Below are positions 1 through 5,739 of a stretch of DNA of 5,739 nt, piece after piece (the first letter of the stretch is position 1; every line of letters begins with the position of its first letter). Origin of the DNA: Micrococcales bacterium (GTDB lineage Bacteria > Actinomycetota > Actinomycetes > Actinomycetales > Microbacteriaceae). The translations under genes were made by a program, and so were the position numbers. The notes under the pieces were generated by a model that saw only the letters and a program-made list of their open reading frames with translations, was not told the origin of the DNA and did no database searches. The DNA lies in NCBI GenBank assembly GCA_947448975.1, contig CANFPR010000059.1:1-5739 (forward strand), in the 5' to 3' direction.

Positions 1-636
1 CTGCTCAGCTACGACGACGAGTTTGGTGACTACTGGGATTTTCTCGAACCAAGGCTTCGCGAAGCGTGGCGCGTGCTTGACCAAACCGGCACCCTCTATG
101 TTCACCTCGACTACCGCGAAGCGCACTACGCCAAGGTGCTGCTCGATTCTCTCTTTGGTCGCGACTGCTTCTTAAACGAGATCATTTGGGCATACGACTA
201 CGGCGGCAAGTCGAAGAGCCGCTGGCCATCGAAGCACGACACCATCTTGGTTTACGTCAAAGACCCCGCCCGTTACTACTTCAACTCAGAAGCGGTCGAC
301 CGCGAGCCATACATGGCACCTGGGTTGGTAACACCCGAAAAGGTTGCCAAAGGCAAACTACCCACCGATGTTTGGTGGCACACGATTGTCTCGCCTACCG
401 GCAAAGAGAAAACGGGTTACCCAACCCAAAAACCCGAAGGCATTTTGCGCAGAGTTGTGCAGGCAAGCTCACGCGAAGGCGACACCGTGCTCGACTTCTT
501 TGCCGGGTCAGGAACCACGGGGGCGGTGGCCGCAGCACTCGGGCGTCGATTCATCCTGGTAGATCAAAACCCACAGTCGATAGCGGTTATCGTCGAGCGC
601 TTAGGCGCGGCCGGCGTAGCTTTCGATTTAGGTTAG
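1..636 (+). CDS. Site-specific DNA methyltransferase, N4/N6 beta class (5' partial)
   Basis: The reading frame is open from base 1 to a TAG stop at 634-636, so 211 residues are visible and the start lies upstream. Near the C terminus are a motif X-like segment, TQKP (visible residues 142-145), then the SAM-binding motif I, FAGSGTTG (167-174), followed by a motif II-like strand, ILVDQNP. Motif I lying C-terminal to the target-recognition part is the beta-class order; the catalytic (D/N)PP(Y/F/W) motif must therefore lie before base 1 and cannot be checked. The middle part, with GRDCFLNEIIWAY and KHDTILVYVKD, resembles stand-alone DNA methylases of the N6_N4_Mtase family. The enzyme should transfer a methyl group from SAM to adenine N6 or cytosine N4 in a short DNA site. 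Whether it is an orphan or part of a restriction system cannot be told. A GTG at 73 is internal. The last 50 bases overlap the permease gene on the other strand. Confidence 0.9.
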   Translation: MLSYDDEFGDYWDFLEPRLREAWRVLDQTGTLYVHLDYREAHYAKVLLDSLFGRDCFLNEIIWAYDYGGKSKSRWPSKHDTILVYVKDPARYYFNSEAVDREPYMAPGLVTPEKVAKGKLPTDVWWHTIVSPTGKEKTGYPTQKPEGILRRVVQASSREGDTVLDFFAGSGTTGAVAAALGRRFILVDQNPQSIAVIVERLGAAGVAFDLG

Positions 637-2233
637 GAAAACTCGAAACAAAGACCACCGCGAAGGTGAGCGCGATCACAATTGCTGCCATGGCCATTGC
701 CATTCCGTAGTTTTGGCCCCCGGGGCGGCTGATCAGTTGATAAAGCACCGTGGGCAGAGTCGCTTGATCTCCGTAAGACAGCAGGTTGGCGGCACCAAAC
801 TCGCCAATCGAAACGATTGCCGCGTAGCCGAACGCCGCTGCCACCGACTGCTTCGCAAGTGGCAACTCGATTCTGAAAAACGTGACCAAGGCGTTAGCGC
901 CATCGGTTGATGCCTGCTCGCCGATCTCTGCACCAATCGCGTGCAGGGCCGGCTGCACAATGCGAATCACTAGAGGCATCGCCAGAAGACTCTGAATCAG
1001 AGGCACGACAACCCACGATGAACGCAGCGGAAGCCAGCCATCGCCGAAGGTTAACAGGTAACCAAAACCAAGCACGATGCTCGAAACACCCAGCGGCAAC
1101 ATAAAAACGGTGTCAAGGATGCGCGACGCGTACCGTTGCACTTTTGACCGGGTTGGGCGAGTGAGCAGGTAAGCCGCGAGCGTGCCAACGAAGCCGGCAA
1201 CCACCGTTGCGACTAATACGTTTCGAAGCGAGTTGAGCGCCGCTTGCCCGATTGAAATGTCGAGCAGGTTTCTGGTGCCGTGCGTAGTTAGCGCTACAAA
1301 GTTTTCGAAAGTGGCATTGCCCGCTGAATCTACGAACGCTCGCCGCAAAATCAAAACCAGCGGAACGAACGTCAAAATAACCGAGATCAGCGTAAGTGCC
1401 GCCACCGGCCAGTCTCGGCGATCGATGCCGTGTTTTGGTTTGCCCGCATCTTGCACGTCAAACCCGATGATTGAACGGCTGCCGCTGTTACCGATGGCGA
1501 ACGCACCGATGGTGAGAATGGTTTGCAAGATGGCCAGAGCGCCAGCCTCTTGTAGGTCGAGAAACTGATTGGCGGCTGCAGCAATCTCGGTTTCGATCGA
1601 GTTGACCTGGCCGCCACCGAGCACCAGCACGAGACCATAACTTGCCGAACAGTAGAGAAACACGGTGAACACACTCGAGACAATGGCCGGCCTGAGTTGC
1701 GGCAGACTAATCGACCAGAAGATGCGCAGCCGCCCAGCACCGGCAAGCGCGGCCGCCTCTTCGGTATCGTGCGAGTGCGACATCCAGGTAGAGCCAACCG
1801 TGCGGGTGATTACGGCGAAGTTCACAAAGATGTGAGCCATGATGATCCACGATGTTGGGCTGTTGAGCCAACTTTGCGAGGCAAACTCCGACTTCCAAAT
1901 GCCTTGGTTCTGATATGCCGTGAAGCCGATGGCGGTGACCATGGTTGGAAGGGCAAACGGAATGGTGAGCATTGCCTTGAACACGTGCGCCCCGGGAGTG
2001 CGCTTGCGATAGAGCACATACGCGGCTGGTAGCGCCACCAGCAGGCAAAGCACCGTCGAAACAAGCGACTGCCAAAGGGTAAACCAGATGGCTGCGGCAA
2101 CCCGAGGTTCGGCGAGGGTCGCAAGCCAATCGCCCACCAGTCCTTGCCCCAAGACGCGCGCCATAGGCCAGTAGAACAGCACACCGATAACGAATAGCGG
2201 TATGGCCCACTGCAGTGCGCGCTTAAGAATCAA
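587..2233 (-). CDS. thiP: Thiamine ABC transporter permease, fused two-domain type (ThiP)
   Basis: Membrane-spanning subunit of the importer fed by the adjacent thiamine-binding lipoprotein. The frame is open back to an ATG at 2290 (567 aa). Numbered from that ATG, it holds two homologous permease halves of about six hydrophobic segments each. Each half has a cytoplasmic EAA loop that should dock an ATPase: EEAAALAGAGRLRIFW...LP near 177-197, and GEQASTDGANALVTFF...ELP near 457-477. The halves are joined around residues 270-295. Size and order match ThiP. Start choice: the ATG at 2290 lies 53 nt inside thiB and has no clear Shine-Dalgarno. A TTG at 2233-2231 sits 4 nt after the thiB stop, with GGCGGG 8 nt upstream, and gives a basic MILKR start just before the first membrane segment (548 aa); I prefer it. 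The stop is TAA at 589-587, so the 3' end overlaps the methyltransferase gene by 50 bp. A related iron-type permease is the main alternative, made unlikely by the TPP riboswitch and ThiB. Confidence 0.92.
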   Translation of the reverse strand: MILKRALQWAIPLFVIGVLFYWPMARVLGQGLVGDWLATLAEPRVAAAIWFTLWQSLVSTVLCLLVALPAAYVLYRKRTPGAHVFKAMLTIPFALPTMVTAIGFTAYQNQGIWKSEFASQSWLNSPTSWIIMAHIFVNFAVITRTVGSTWMSHSHDTEEAAALAGAGRLRIFWSISLPQLRPAIVSSVFTVFLYCSASYGLVLVLGGGQVNSIETEIAAAANQFLDLQEAGALAILQTILTIGAFAIGNSGSRSIIGFDVQDAGKPKHGIDRRDWPVAALTLISVILTFVPLVLILRRAFVDSAGNATFENFVALTTHGTRNLLDISIGQAALNSLRNVLVATVVAGFVGTLAAYLLTRPTRSKVQRYASRILDTVFMLPLGVSSIVLGFGYLLTFGDGWLPLRSSWVVVPLIQSLLAMPLVIRIVQPALHAIGAEIGEQASTDGANALVTFFRIELPLAKQSVAAAFGYAAIVSIGEFGAANLLSYGDQATLPTVLYQLISRPGGQNYGMAMAMAAIVIALTFAVVFVSSFPNLNRKLRRPRLSARR

Positions 2234-2237
2234 GGAG

Positions 2238-3233
2238 TTAGCCCGCCATAATGTCGGCCCACTTCTTCTGCCAAGCCTTGCGGTTGGCATCGAAGTCGAG
2301 CTTGCTCACATCTACAAACGAGTCTGCAGGTTTGGCAAAACGTGCCCAAGCTTCGGGGAGTTTTATGCCCTTGACGATTGGGTAAACATAGTTGGCTTCG
2401 GGCAAGGCCGACTGAAAGTCTTTGCTCTGCATGAACTTGATAAACGCTCTAGCGCCTTCAGGGTTCTTTGCGTTTTTAAGCACACCCGCGTACTCAATCT
2501 GCCTAAAGCATTCGCTGTTAATCGATGCGGTGCGGCTAAGGCCATCGTCACCGATTTCGTCGGCCGGGCTAGAGGAGTAAGAAAGCACGATTGGGTAGGC
2601 TCCGTGACCCGATGAACCCGAGAAGTCGATGTAGTAGGCGTCTTCCCATCCGGCAGCAACCTTCACGCCGTTTGCCTTGAGGTTCGCCCACCAGCCTGGC
2701 CAACCGTCTTCACCGAGAGCCGCGATCGTCGAAAACAGAAACGCCAAACCGGTCGATGATGTCGCGGGGTTCTCAAGCACAGTCAAACCCTTGTACTGGG
2801 GCTCGGTGAGTTGCCTCCAAGACGAAGGTGGCGTAATGCCCTTGGTGGCAAACCACTGCTTGTCGTAGTTGAAGCAAACATCGGCGTAGTCAATTGGCAC
2901 GAGCTCACCGTCGATAATCCCGTTTGCGGTTGCAACACCCGCAAAGGTGTTGTCGATGCCGAATACAACGTCGGCAACCGGAACCTTCTTGGTGAGAACC
3001 AACTTGTTGGTCAACGTGCCGGCATCGCCGAGCTTCGCTCCACCGGCTAGGTAGAAGCCGGTTTCTGCTTTGAACTGGTTGATCAGATTGTCAGGGATGA
3101 TGAACGAATCGTGGCTCGCAACGGCAACGGCCTTGGTGGTCGGCGCTGAGCATCCGGTTAGAGCTGCGGCGGTGGTAGCGACGATGGCAAGTGCCGTGAA
3201 CGCGCGCATCAAAATGGGTTTGGTGTTGTGCAC
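2238..3233 (-). CDS. thiB: Thiamine-binding lipoprotein of the ABC transporter (ThiB/TbpA)
   Basis: 331-residue extracytoplasmic solute-binding protein that should capture thiamine or its phosphates and hand it to ThiP. The N terminus is a lipoprotein signal: basic start, hydrophobic stretch, then lipobox LTGC with the lipidated Cys at residue 28. Family segments follow in order: SHDSFIIPDN (40-49), DVVFGIDNTF (88-97), NPATSSTGLAF (155-165), the aromatic-rich ligand segment GWEDAYYIDFSGSSGHG (195-211), SYSSSPADE (218-226) and ALPEANYVYPI (276-286). These match my recollection of TbpA rather than iron-binding relatives. The start is GTG at 3233-3231, with Shine-Dalgarno GAAAGGG (3247-3241) 7 nt upstream; an in-frame ATG at 3209 would cost part of the signal peptide and loses that spacing. 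It is the first gene of the operon, directly behind the TPP riboswitch, with thiP 4 nt after its stop if thiP uses the TTG. Regulation by TPP is expected at translation initiation. Confidence 0.95.
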   Translation of the reverse strand: MHNTKPILMRAFTALAIVATTAAALTGCSAPTTKAVAVASHDSFIIPDNLINQFKAETGFYLAGGAKLGDAGTLTNKLVLTKKVPVADVVFGIDNTFAGVATANGIIDGELVPIDYADVCFNYDKQWFATKGITPPSSWRQLTEPQYKGLTVLENPATSSTGLAFLFSTIAALGEDGWPGWWANLKANGVKVAAGWEDAYYIDFSGSSGHGAYPIVLSYSSSPADEIGDDGLSRTASINSECFRQIEYAGVLKNAKNPEGARAFIKFMQSKDFQSALPEANYVYPIVKGIKLPEAWARFAKPADSFVDVSKLDFDANRKAWQKKWADIMAG

Positions 3234-3236
3234 TTT

Positions 3237-3266
3237 CGTGCCCTTTCTCTAGTGAAAATGGGCACG
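3237..3266 (-). promoter_or_regulatory. Shine-Dalgarno-sequestering hairpin of the TPP riboswitch
   Basis: On the minus strand CGUGCCC (3266-3260) pairs perfectly with GGGCACG (3243-3237). After one A-A mismatch five more pairs follow (UUUUC with GAGAA, one wobble), closing a 4-nt loop ACUA at 3253-3250. The 3' arm contains the thiB Shine-Dalgarno GAAAGGG (3247-3241). When folded, the ribosome site is buried. No U-run follows, so this is a translational, not a terminator, expression platform. The pairing is seen directly; the control role is inferred. Confidence 0.8.
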
Positions 3267-3273
3267 GGTTGAG

Positions 3274-3368
3274 GTCCTCCCTGCGCTGGCATTACCCAGA
3301 TCAGGTTTGACGGTCGAAGACTACGAAGCCTTCCTCTCAGTCCGATGAAACCGAACTCCCGTGTGGTT
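3274..3368 (-). promoter_or_regulatory. TPP (thiamine pyrophosphate) riboswitch aptamer, THI element
   Basis: Read on the minus strand, conserved aptamer blocks occur in the right order. They are CGGGAG at 3361-3356; the P3 stem GUUCG/CGGAC; CUGAGA at 3340-3335; a 7-bp insert hairpin at 3333-3316 (GAAGGCU, loop UCGU, AGUCUUC); CCGU at 3313-3310, closing P2 with ACGG at 3362-3359; CCUGAUCUGG at 3305-3296; and GCCAGCGCAGGGA at 3290-3278, which completes P4 and P5. These are the bases that bind TPP in the known class. The P1 stem is not obvious: only weak pairing can be drawn between bases around 3368-3363 and 3277-3273. The element lies directly upstream of thiB, where it should lower expression when TPP is high. 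The outer boundaries are approximate. Confidence 0.96.
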
Positions 3369-3370
3369 CT

Positions 3371-3376
3371 AGGGTA
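3371..3376 (-). promoter_or_regulatory. Possible -10 box of the thiB-thiP operon
   Basis: The minus strand reads TACCCT, fitting TAnnnT, with a poor -35 (TCGTTC, 3399-3394) 17 nt upstream inside the terminator loop. The position is argued by exclusion: a promoter further upstream would place the strong hairpin at 3410-3381 inside the operon leader. Initiation about 7 nt downstream would begin the RNA near 3364, at the very edge of the aptamer. Weak evidence. Confidence 0.3.
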
Positions 3377-3380
3377 ACGC

Positions 3381-3410
3381 AAAAGACCCCACCGAACGAT
3401 GGGGTCTTTT
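3381..3410 (-). terminator. Rho-independent terminator after the MFS transporter gene
   Basis: AAAAGACCCC (3381-3390) and GGGGTCTTTT (3401-3410) form a perfect 10-bp stem, extendable by one A-T pair, around a loop of 8-10 nt. It begins 14 nt after the antiporter stop codon. The A/T ends make it symmetrical, so it could work in either direction, but only the minus-strand antiporter gene runs into it here. The U-run is short (UUUU, then GCG). Confidence 0.85.
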
Positions 3411-3424
3411 GACGATGAAACGAT

Positions 3425-5134
3425 TTAGTGTGCGGCAGCTGCCACAGCGGCGTCGGCCTTTTCTTCGGCTGCCGACTTGTTGCGAAGCGGAGCAGCCTTG
3501 ATGATGAAGGACATCACGAAGGCAACCGCAACAACCGCAGCGGCGATCACGAACACCGAAACCGAAGACTCGGCAAAGCCAACCAAGAATGGTCGGGCTA
3601 GCACTGGGTCGATGGTGCTCAAGAACGATGAGTCGCCATTGAGCTTGTCACCGATTGCAGCTGGGTCGGCCTGCAACGACTGAACGAAAACTACGTTCGG
3701 GTCGGTGGCTGGCAATTTGCCTTGTGCAAACTGGGTCATGATTTCGCCAACCTTGGCCTTGAACGGGTCGCCGTAAGCGGTGCTCTTGAAAGCATCGGCA
3801 ATGCGGTCGGGCAGGTTGTTAAACAGAATCGAGATGAACACTGCAACACCCAAGGTTCCACCCATTTGACGGAAGAACATGGTTGAAGAGGTGGCTACAC
3901 CGATGTCGCGAGCTTCAACGGCGTTCTGAGCGGCGAGGGTAAGAGTCTGCATTAGCTGACCAAGACCCATACCAATGATCACCATCGAGATCGACATAGC
4001 CCAGATTGGGGTGTCGTAGTGGTAACCGAAGAGCGAGATGTAGCCGAGCATCAGCATGCCGGTACCAATAACCATGAAGATCTTGTACTTGCCGGTCTTC
4101 GAGGTGATCTGACCGCTCACGGTGGTTGCGGTCATCATGCCGGCCACCATAGGAAGCATCAAGAAACCAGACTGAGTCGGGGTGACGCCATTCACAATCT
4201 GAAGAAGCATTGGAAGGGTCATCATGCCACCGAACATTCCGATACCCACGATTACACCGAGCACGGTGGTGAGGGCAAAGGTGCGGTTCTGAAACAGCTT
4301 GAGTGGCAAGATAGCCTCTTCGCCGGCTGCACGCTCAGCAAAGATGAATCCGACGATACCCACGATTGAGAGGGCATACATCGCAATCGAGGTGCTGCTA
4401 GCCCAGCCCCATTGGCGGCCGTTTTCGGCAACCAGCAACATCGGAACAACACCGACGACGATGGTAAGTGCGCCCAACCAGTCGATGCGGTGCTTAACCG
4501 GGGTGTGAGGCACGTGCATGAAGCGCCAAACCAAGAACAGTGCAGCGGCACCGAATGGAATGTTGATTAGGAAGATCCACTTCCAGCCGGCGATGAACAA
4601 AATCTCGTGAGCACCTGAGAACAGGCCTCCGACTACAGGGCCTAGAACGCTAGAGGAAGCAAAGACCGCGAGGATGAATCCCTGGTAGCGAGCACGTTCG
4701 CGCGGCGGCACGATGTCAGAAAGAATCGTGATCGCCAAGGCGAAGAGACCACCGGCACCCAATCCTTGAACGGCGCGGTAGGCGGCAAGTTCGTACATCG
4801 AAGAAGCAAAGACCGACAAAATCGAGCCGAATACGAAGATACAAATGGCGATCAAGAACAGACGGCGGCGTCCGAAGATGTCACCGAGTTTTCCGTAGAT
4901 CGGGGTTGAGATGGTCGAGGTGATCAGGTAAGCGGTGGTAACCCAAGCCTGAAGTTCGAGGCCCTGGAGGTCGTCGGCGATGGTGCGCATCGCGGTACCA
5001 ACCACGCTCTGGTCGAGTGCCGAGAGAAACATTCCCGACATGAGACCGATGAGAATAAGGATGATTTCCTTATGAGATAGGGCGCCTCCACCTTGGTTGA
5101 CGCGCTCTGCTGCTGCTTTTCGTTCTTTAGACAC
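3425..5134 (-). CDS. MFS drug/H+ antiporter, DHA2 family (EmrB/QacA type, 14 TM)
   Basis: 569-residue inner-membrane transporter, the usual length for the 14-helix DHA2 family, which exports drugs or other amphiphilic compounds in exchange for protons. Motifs: D1-like LDQSVVGTAMRTIADDL (40-56, with the membrane Asp41), motif A GKLGDIFGRRR (81-91), motif B-like YRAVQGLGAGG (119-129, Arg120), and antiporter motif C SVLGPVVGGLF (162-172). A long hydrophilic loop at about 441-515 before the last helix is typical of the family. The C-terminal tail is Ala/Lys/Glu-rich and ends in AAAAH. The start is GTG at 5134-5132, with Shine-Dalgarno GGAAAG (5147-5142) 7 nt upstream. It is transcribed away from the carboxypeptidase gene across 36 bp and is followed by its own terminator, so it is probably monocistronic. 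The substrate cannot be read from the sequence; no linked regulator gene is in the window. Confidence 0.94.
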   Translation of the reverse strand: MSKERKAAAERVNQGGGALSHKEIILILIGLMSGMFLSALDQSVVGTAMRTIADDLQGLELQAWVTTAYLITSTISTPIYGKLGDIFGRRRLFLIAICIFVFGSILSVFASSMYELAAYRAVQGLGAGGLFALAITILSDIVPPRERARYQGFILAVFASSSVLGPVVGGLFSGAHEILFIAGWKWIFLINIPFGAAALFLVWRFMHVPHTPVKHRIDWLGALTIVVGVVPMLLVAENGRQWGWASSTSIAMYALSIVGIVGFIFAERAAGEEAILPLKLFQNRTFALTTVLGVIVGIGMFGGMMTLPMLLQIVNGVTPTQSGFLMLPMVAGMMTATTVSGQITSKTGKYKIFMVIGTGMLMLGYISLFGYHYDTPIWAMSISMVIIGMGLGQLMQTLTLAAQNAVEARDIGVATSSTMFFRQMGGTLGVAVFISILFNNLPDRIADAFKSTAYGDPFKAKVGEIMTQFAQGKLPATDPNVVFVQSLQADPAAIGDKLNGDSSFLSTIDPVLARPFLVGFAESSVSVFVIAAAVVAVAFVMSFIIKAAPLRNKSAAEEKADAAVAAAAH

Positions 5135-5170
5135 AAAGATTCTTTCCGACTCAAAAGTAGGCTTGAGTAG
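5135..5170. promoter_or_regulatory. Divergent intergenic region, MFS antiporter / VanY, with inverted repeat
   Basis: Only 36 bp separate the two divergent start codons. The region contains a perfect inverted repeat, ACTCAA (5149-5154), 8-nt spacer, TTGAGT (5163-5168), and a smaller palindrome AAAGA-T-TCTTT (5135-5145). The Shine-Dalgarno of the carboxypeptidase gene (AGTAGG, 5156-5161) lies in the spacer of the large repeat, and that of the antiporter gene (5147-5142) overlaps the small one. A weak minus-strand -10 (TACTTT, 5159-5154) is present, without a convincing -35. Promoters probably extend into the neighbouring coding regions. A repressor operator is possible but inferred. Confidence 0.35.
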
Positions 5171-5739
5171 ATGCCAGTTATTTTTAGCGATTCGATTCGC
5201 AAGTCATGCAACACAAAGGTGGGCTTGACTATTTCGTTAATTACGATTCTAAGTCTGTTTTCCTCTGGCGCTACTGCCTCTGCACAGGTCGTTTTGAGCG
5301 AACCGGCGCTTTGCATCGCGGAGCCGTGCTTCGACCCCGAAGATTATTCAATCGACGAAGCGGCGTCGCCCTGGGTTGTGGTGAACAAGCAAAGGCCGCT
5401 CGCAATAAAGAAGTATGTTGCTAAGACTTTGGCAAAACCCGCGTTTGCCTCGACCCGCACCAATAACCCCTACGGGCTGCTGTTGGCGAAACCAGCCGGC
5501 GATGCATTCATCCAGTTGGCAGCCGCTATGAAGAAGGCCGGTGCGGGCGACCTATTTATGCAGAGCGCTTACCGCAGCTACAACTATCAGGTGTCGGTGC
5601 ACTCGAGCGCTGTTGCGCGTTTAGGGCTCAAAGCCGGCGAAGCGCTGGCTGCCCGCCCTGGCTACAGCGAGCACCAGACCGGTTTGGCCGTTGACGTTGC
5701 CGCGATTGGCCAGGGATGCGTCATCCAGGTGTGTTTCTC
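5171..5739 (+). CDS. Secreted D-alanyl-D-alanine carboxypeptidase, VanY / peptidase M15B (3' partial)
   Basis: An open frame runs from ATG 5171 to the window edge, giving 189 complete codons and no stop; an in-frame TAG at 5168-5170 directly precedes the ATG, making it the first possible start. AGTAGG (5156-5161) is a fair Shine-Dalgarno 9 nt upstream. Residues 1-38 form a signal peptide: basic SIRKSCNTK, hydrophobic VGLTISLITILSLF, and likely cleavage after A36-S37-A38. The mature part has the VanY pattern WVVVNKQRPL, then SAYRSYNYQ (132-140, with the substrate-binding Arg135), then SEHQTGLAVD (166-175). In the latter, His168 and Asp175 should be two of the three zinc ligands; the third His and the catalytic Glu lie beyond the window. 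Two cysteine pairs (48/53 and 183/188) could form disulfides outside the cell. The family removes the terminal D-Ala from peptidoglycan stem peptides; linkage to vancomycin resistance is not implied, and no van genes are visible. Confidence 0.92.
   Translation, partial: MPVIFSDSIRKSCNTKVGLTISLITILSLFSSGATASAQVVLSEPALCIAEPCFDPEDYSIDEAASPWVVVNKQRPLAIKKYVAKTLAKPAFASTRTNNPYGLLLAKPAGDAFIQLAAAMKKAGAGDLFMQSAYRSYNYQVSVHSSAVARLGLKAGEALAARPGYSEHQTGLAVDVAAIGQGCVIQVCF

Noticed and set aside
73..636. Methyltransferase gene beginning at GTG 73
   Set aside because: The frame is open to base 1 and the upstream codons read as normal protein (LLSYDDEFGDYWDFLEPRL) belonging to the same domain, so this GTG is internal to a truncated gene.
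1707..2210. Minus-strand 167-codon ORF inside thiP
   Set aside because: Out-of-frame shadow of the well-supported permease; no recognisable motifs and no ribosome site.
2202..2615. Plus-strand 137-codon ORF antisense to thiB/thiP
   Set aside because: Antisense shadow of two strongly recognised genes; Cys/Arg-rich reading without family resemblance.
3237..3266. Sequestor hairpin as an intrinsic terminator
   Set aside because: No U-run follows the stem; the bases after it are AAAGUG, which lead directly into the thiB start codon.
5097..5102. TTGACG as a -35 box for the carboxypeptidase gene
   Set aside because: No acceptable -10 lies 16-18 nt downstream; the hexamer is within the antiporter coding region and could be chance.
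5206..5424. Small plus-strand ORF at 5206-5424
   Set aside because: It lies in another frame of the carboxypeptidase gene, is compositionally unlike a membrane or known protein, and has no family pattern.
5219..5739. Carboxypeptidase start at GTG 5219
   Set aside because: It would leave a signal peptide with no basic N-region and has a weaker ribosome site than ATG 5171, which is preceded by an in-frame stop.
5171..5739. Glycopeptide-resistance cluster
   Set aside because: VanY-type carboxypeptidases are widespread housekeeping cell-wall enzymes and no vanH, vanA, vanX or vanRS gene is present.

Overview
The window looks like ordinary chromosome from a compact actinobacterial genome. The aptamer has the TPP-riboswitch layout common in Actinobacteria, the DNA is only moderately GC-rich, and genes are packed almost without gaps (36-191 nt between them, or overlapping), often with GTG starts. 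Together with protein resemblance this suggests a small-genome, probably aquatic, member of the Microbacteriaceae. The phylogenetic placement is inference from recalled family patterns, not from a search.

Layout, left to right. (1) 1-636, + strand: the C-terminal part of an N4/N6 beta-class DNA methyltransferase whose start lies upstream of the window. (2) 3368-587, - strand: a thiamine-uptake operon made of a TPP riboswitch leader, a lipoprotein thiamine-binding protein (ThiB/TbpA) and a fused two-domain ABC permease (ThiP). The permease 3' end overlaps the methyltransferase 3' end by 50 bp, tail to tail. No ATPase (ThiQ) follows. (3) 3410-3381: a strong symmetrical hairpin terminator just after (4) 5134-3425, - strand: a 14-TM DHA2-type (EmrB/QacA) drug/H+ antiporter. 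(5) 5135-5170: a 36-bp divergent intergenic region containing an inverted repeat. (6) 5171-5739 and beyond, + strand: a secreted D,D-carboxypeptidase of the VanY / peptidase M15B family, cut by the window edge. This gene has no stop codon inside the window.

How the parts work together: ThiB captures thiamine (or a phosphate ester) outside the cell and delivers it to ThiP. When cytoplasmic TPP is plentiful, the riboswitch should shut off translation of thiB. A 30-nt hairpin that would bury the thiB Shine-Dalgarno is visible, as is a six-base segment of the aptamer 5' side that can pair with its 5' arm; the two pairings exclude each other, so a translational switch can be read from the bases. 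The antiporter and the carboxypeptidase are a separate, divergently transcribed pair linked to the cell envelope.

I see no mobile element, CRISPR array, tRNA, rRNA or toxin-antitoxin pair, and no clearly new system. The points most worth a second look are the riboswitch expression platform, the missing ATPase, the promoter-terminator crowding upstream of the riboswitch, and the possible operator between the divergent genes.
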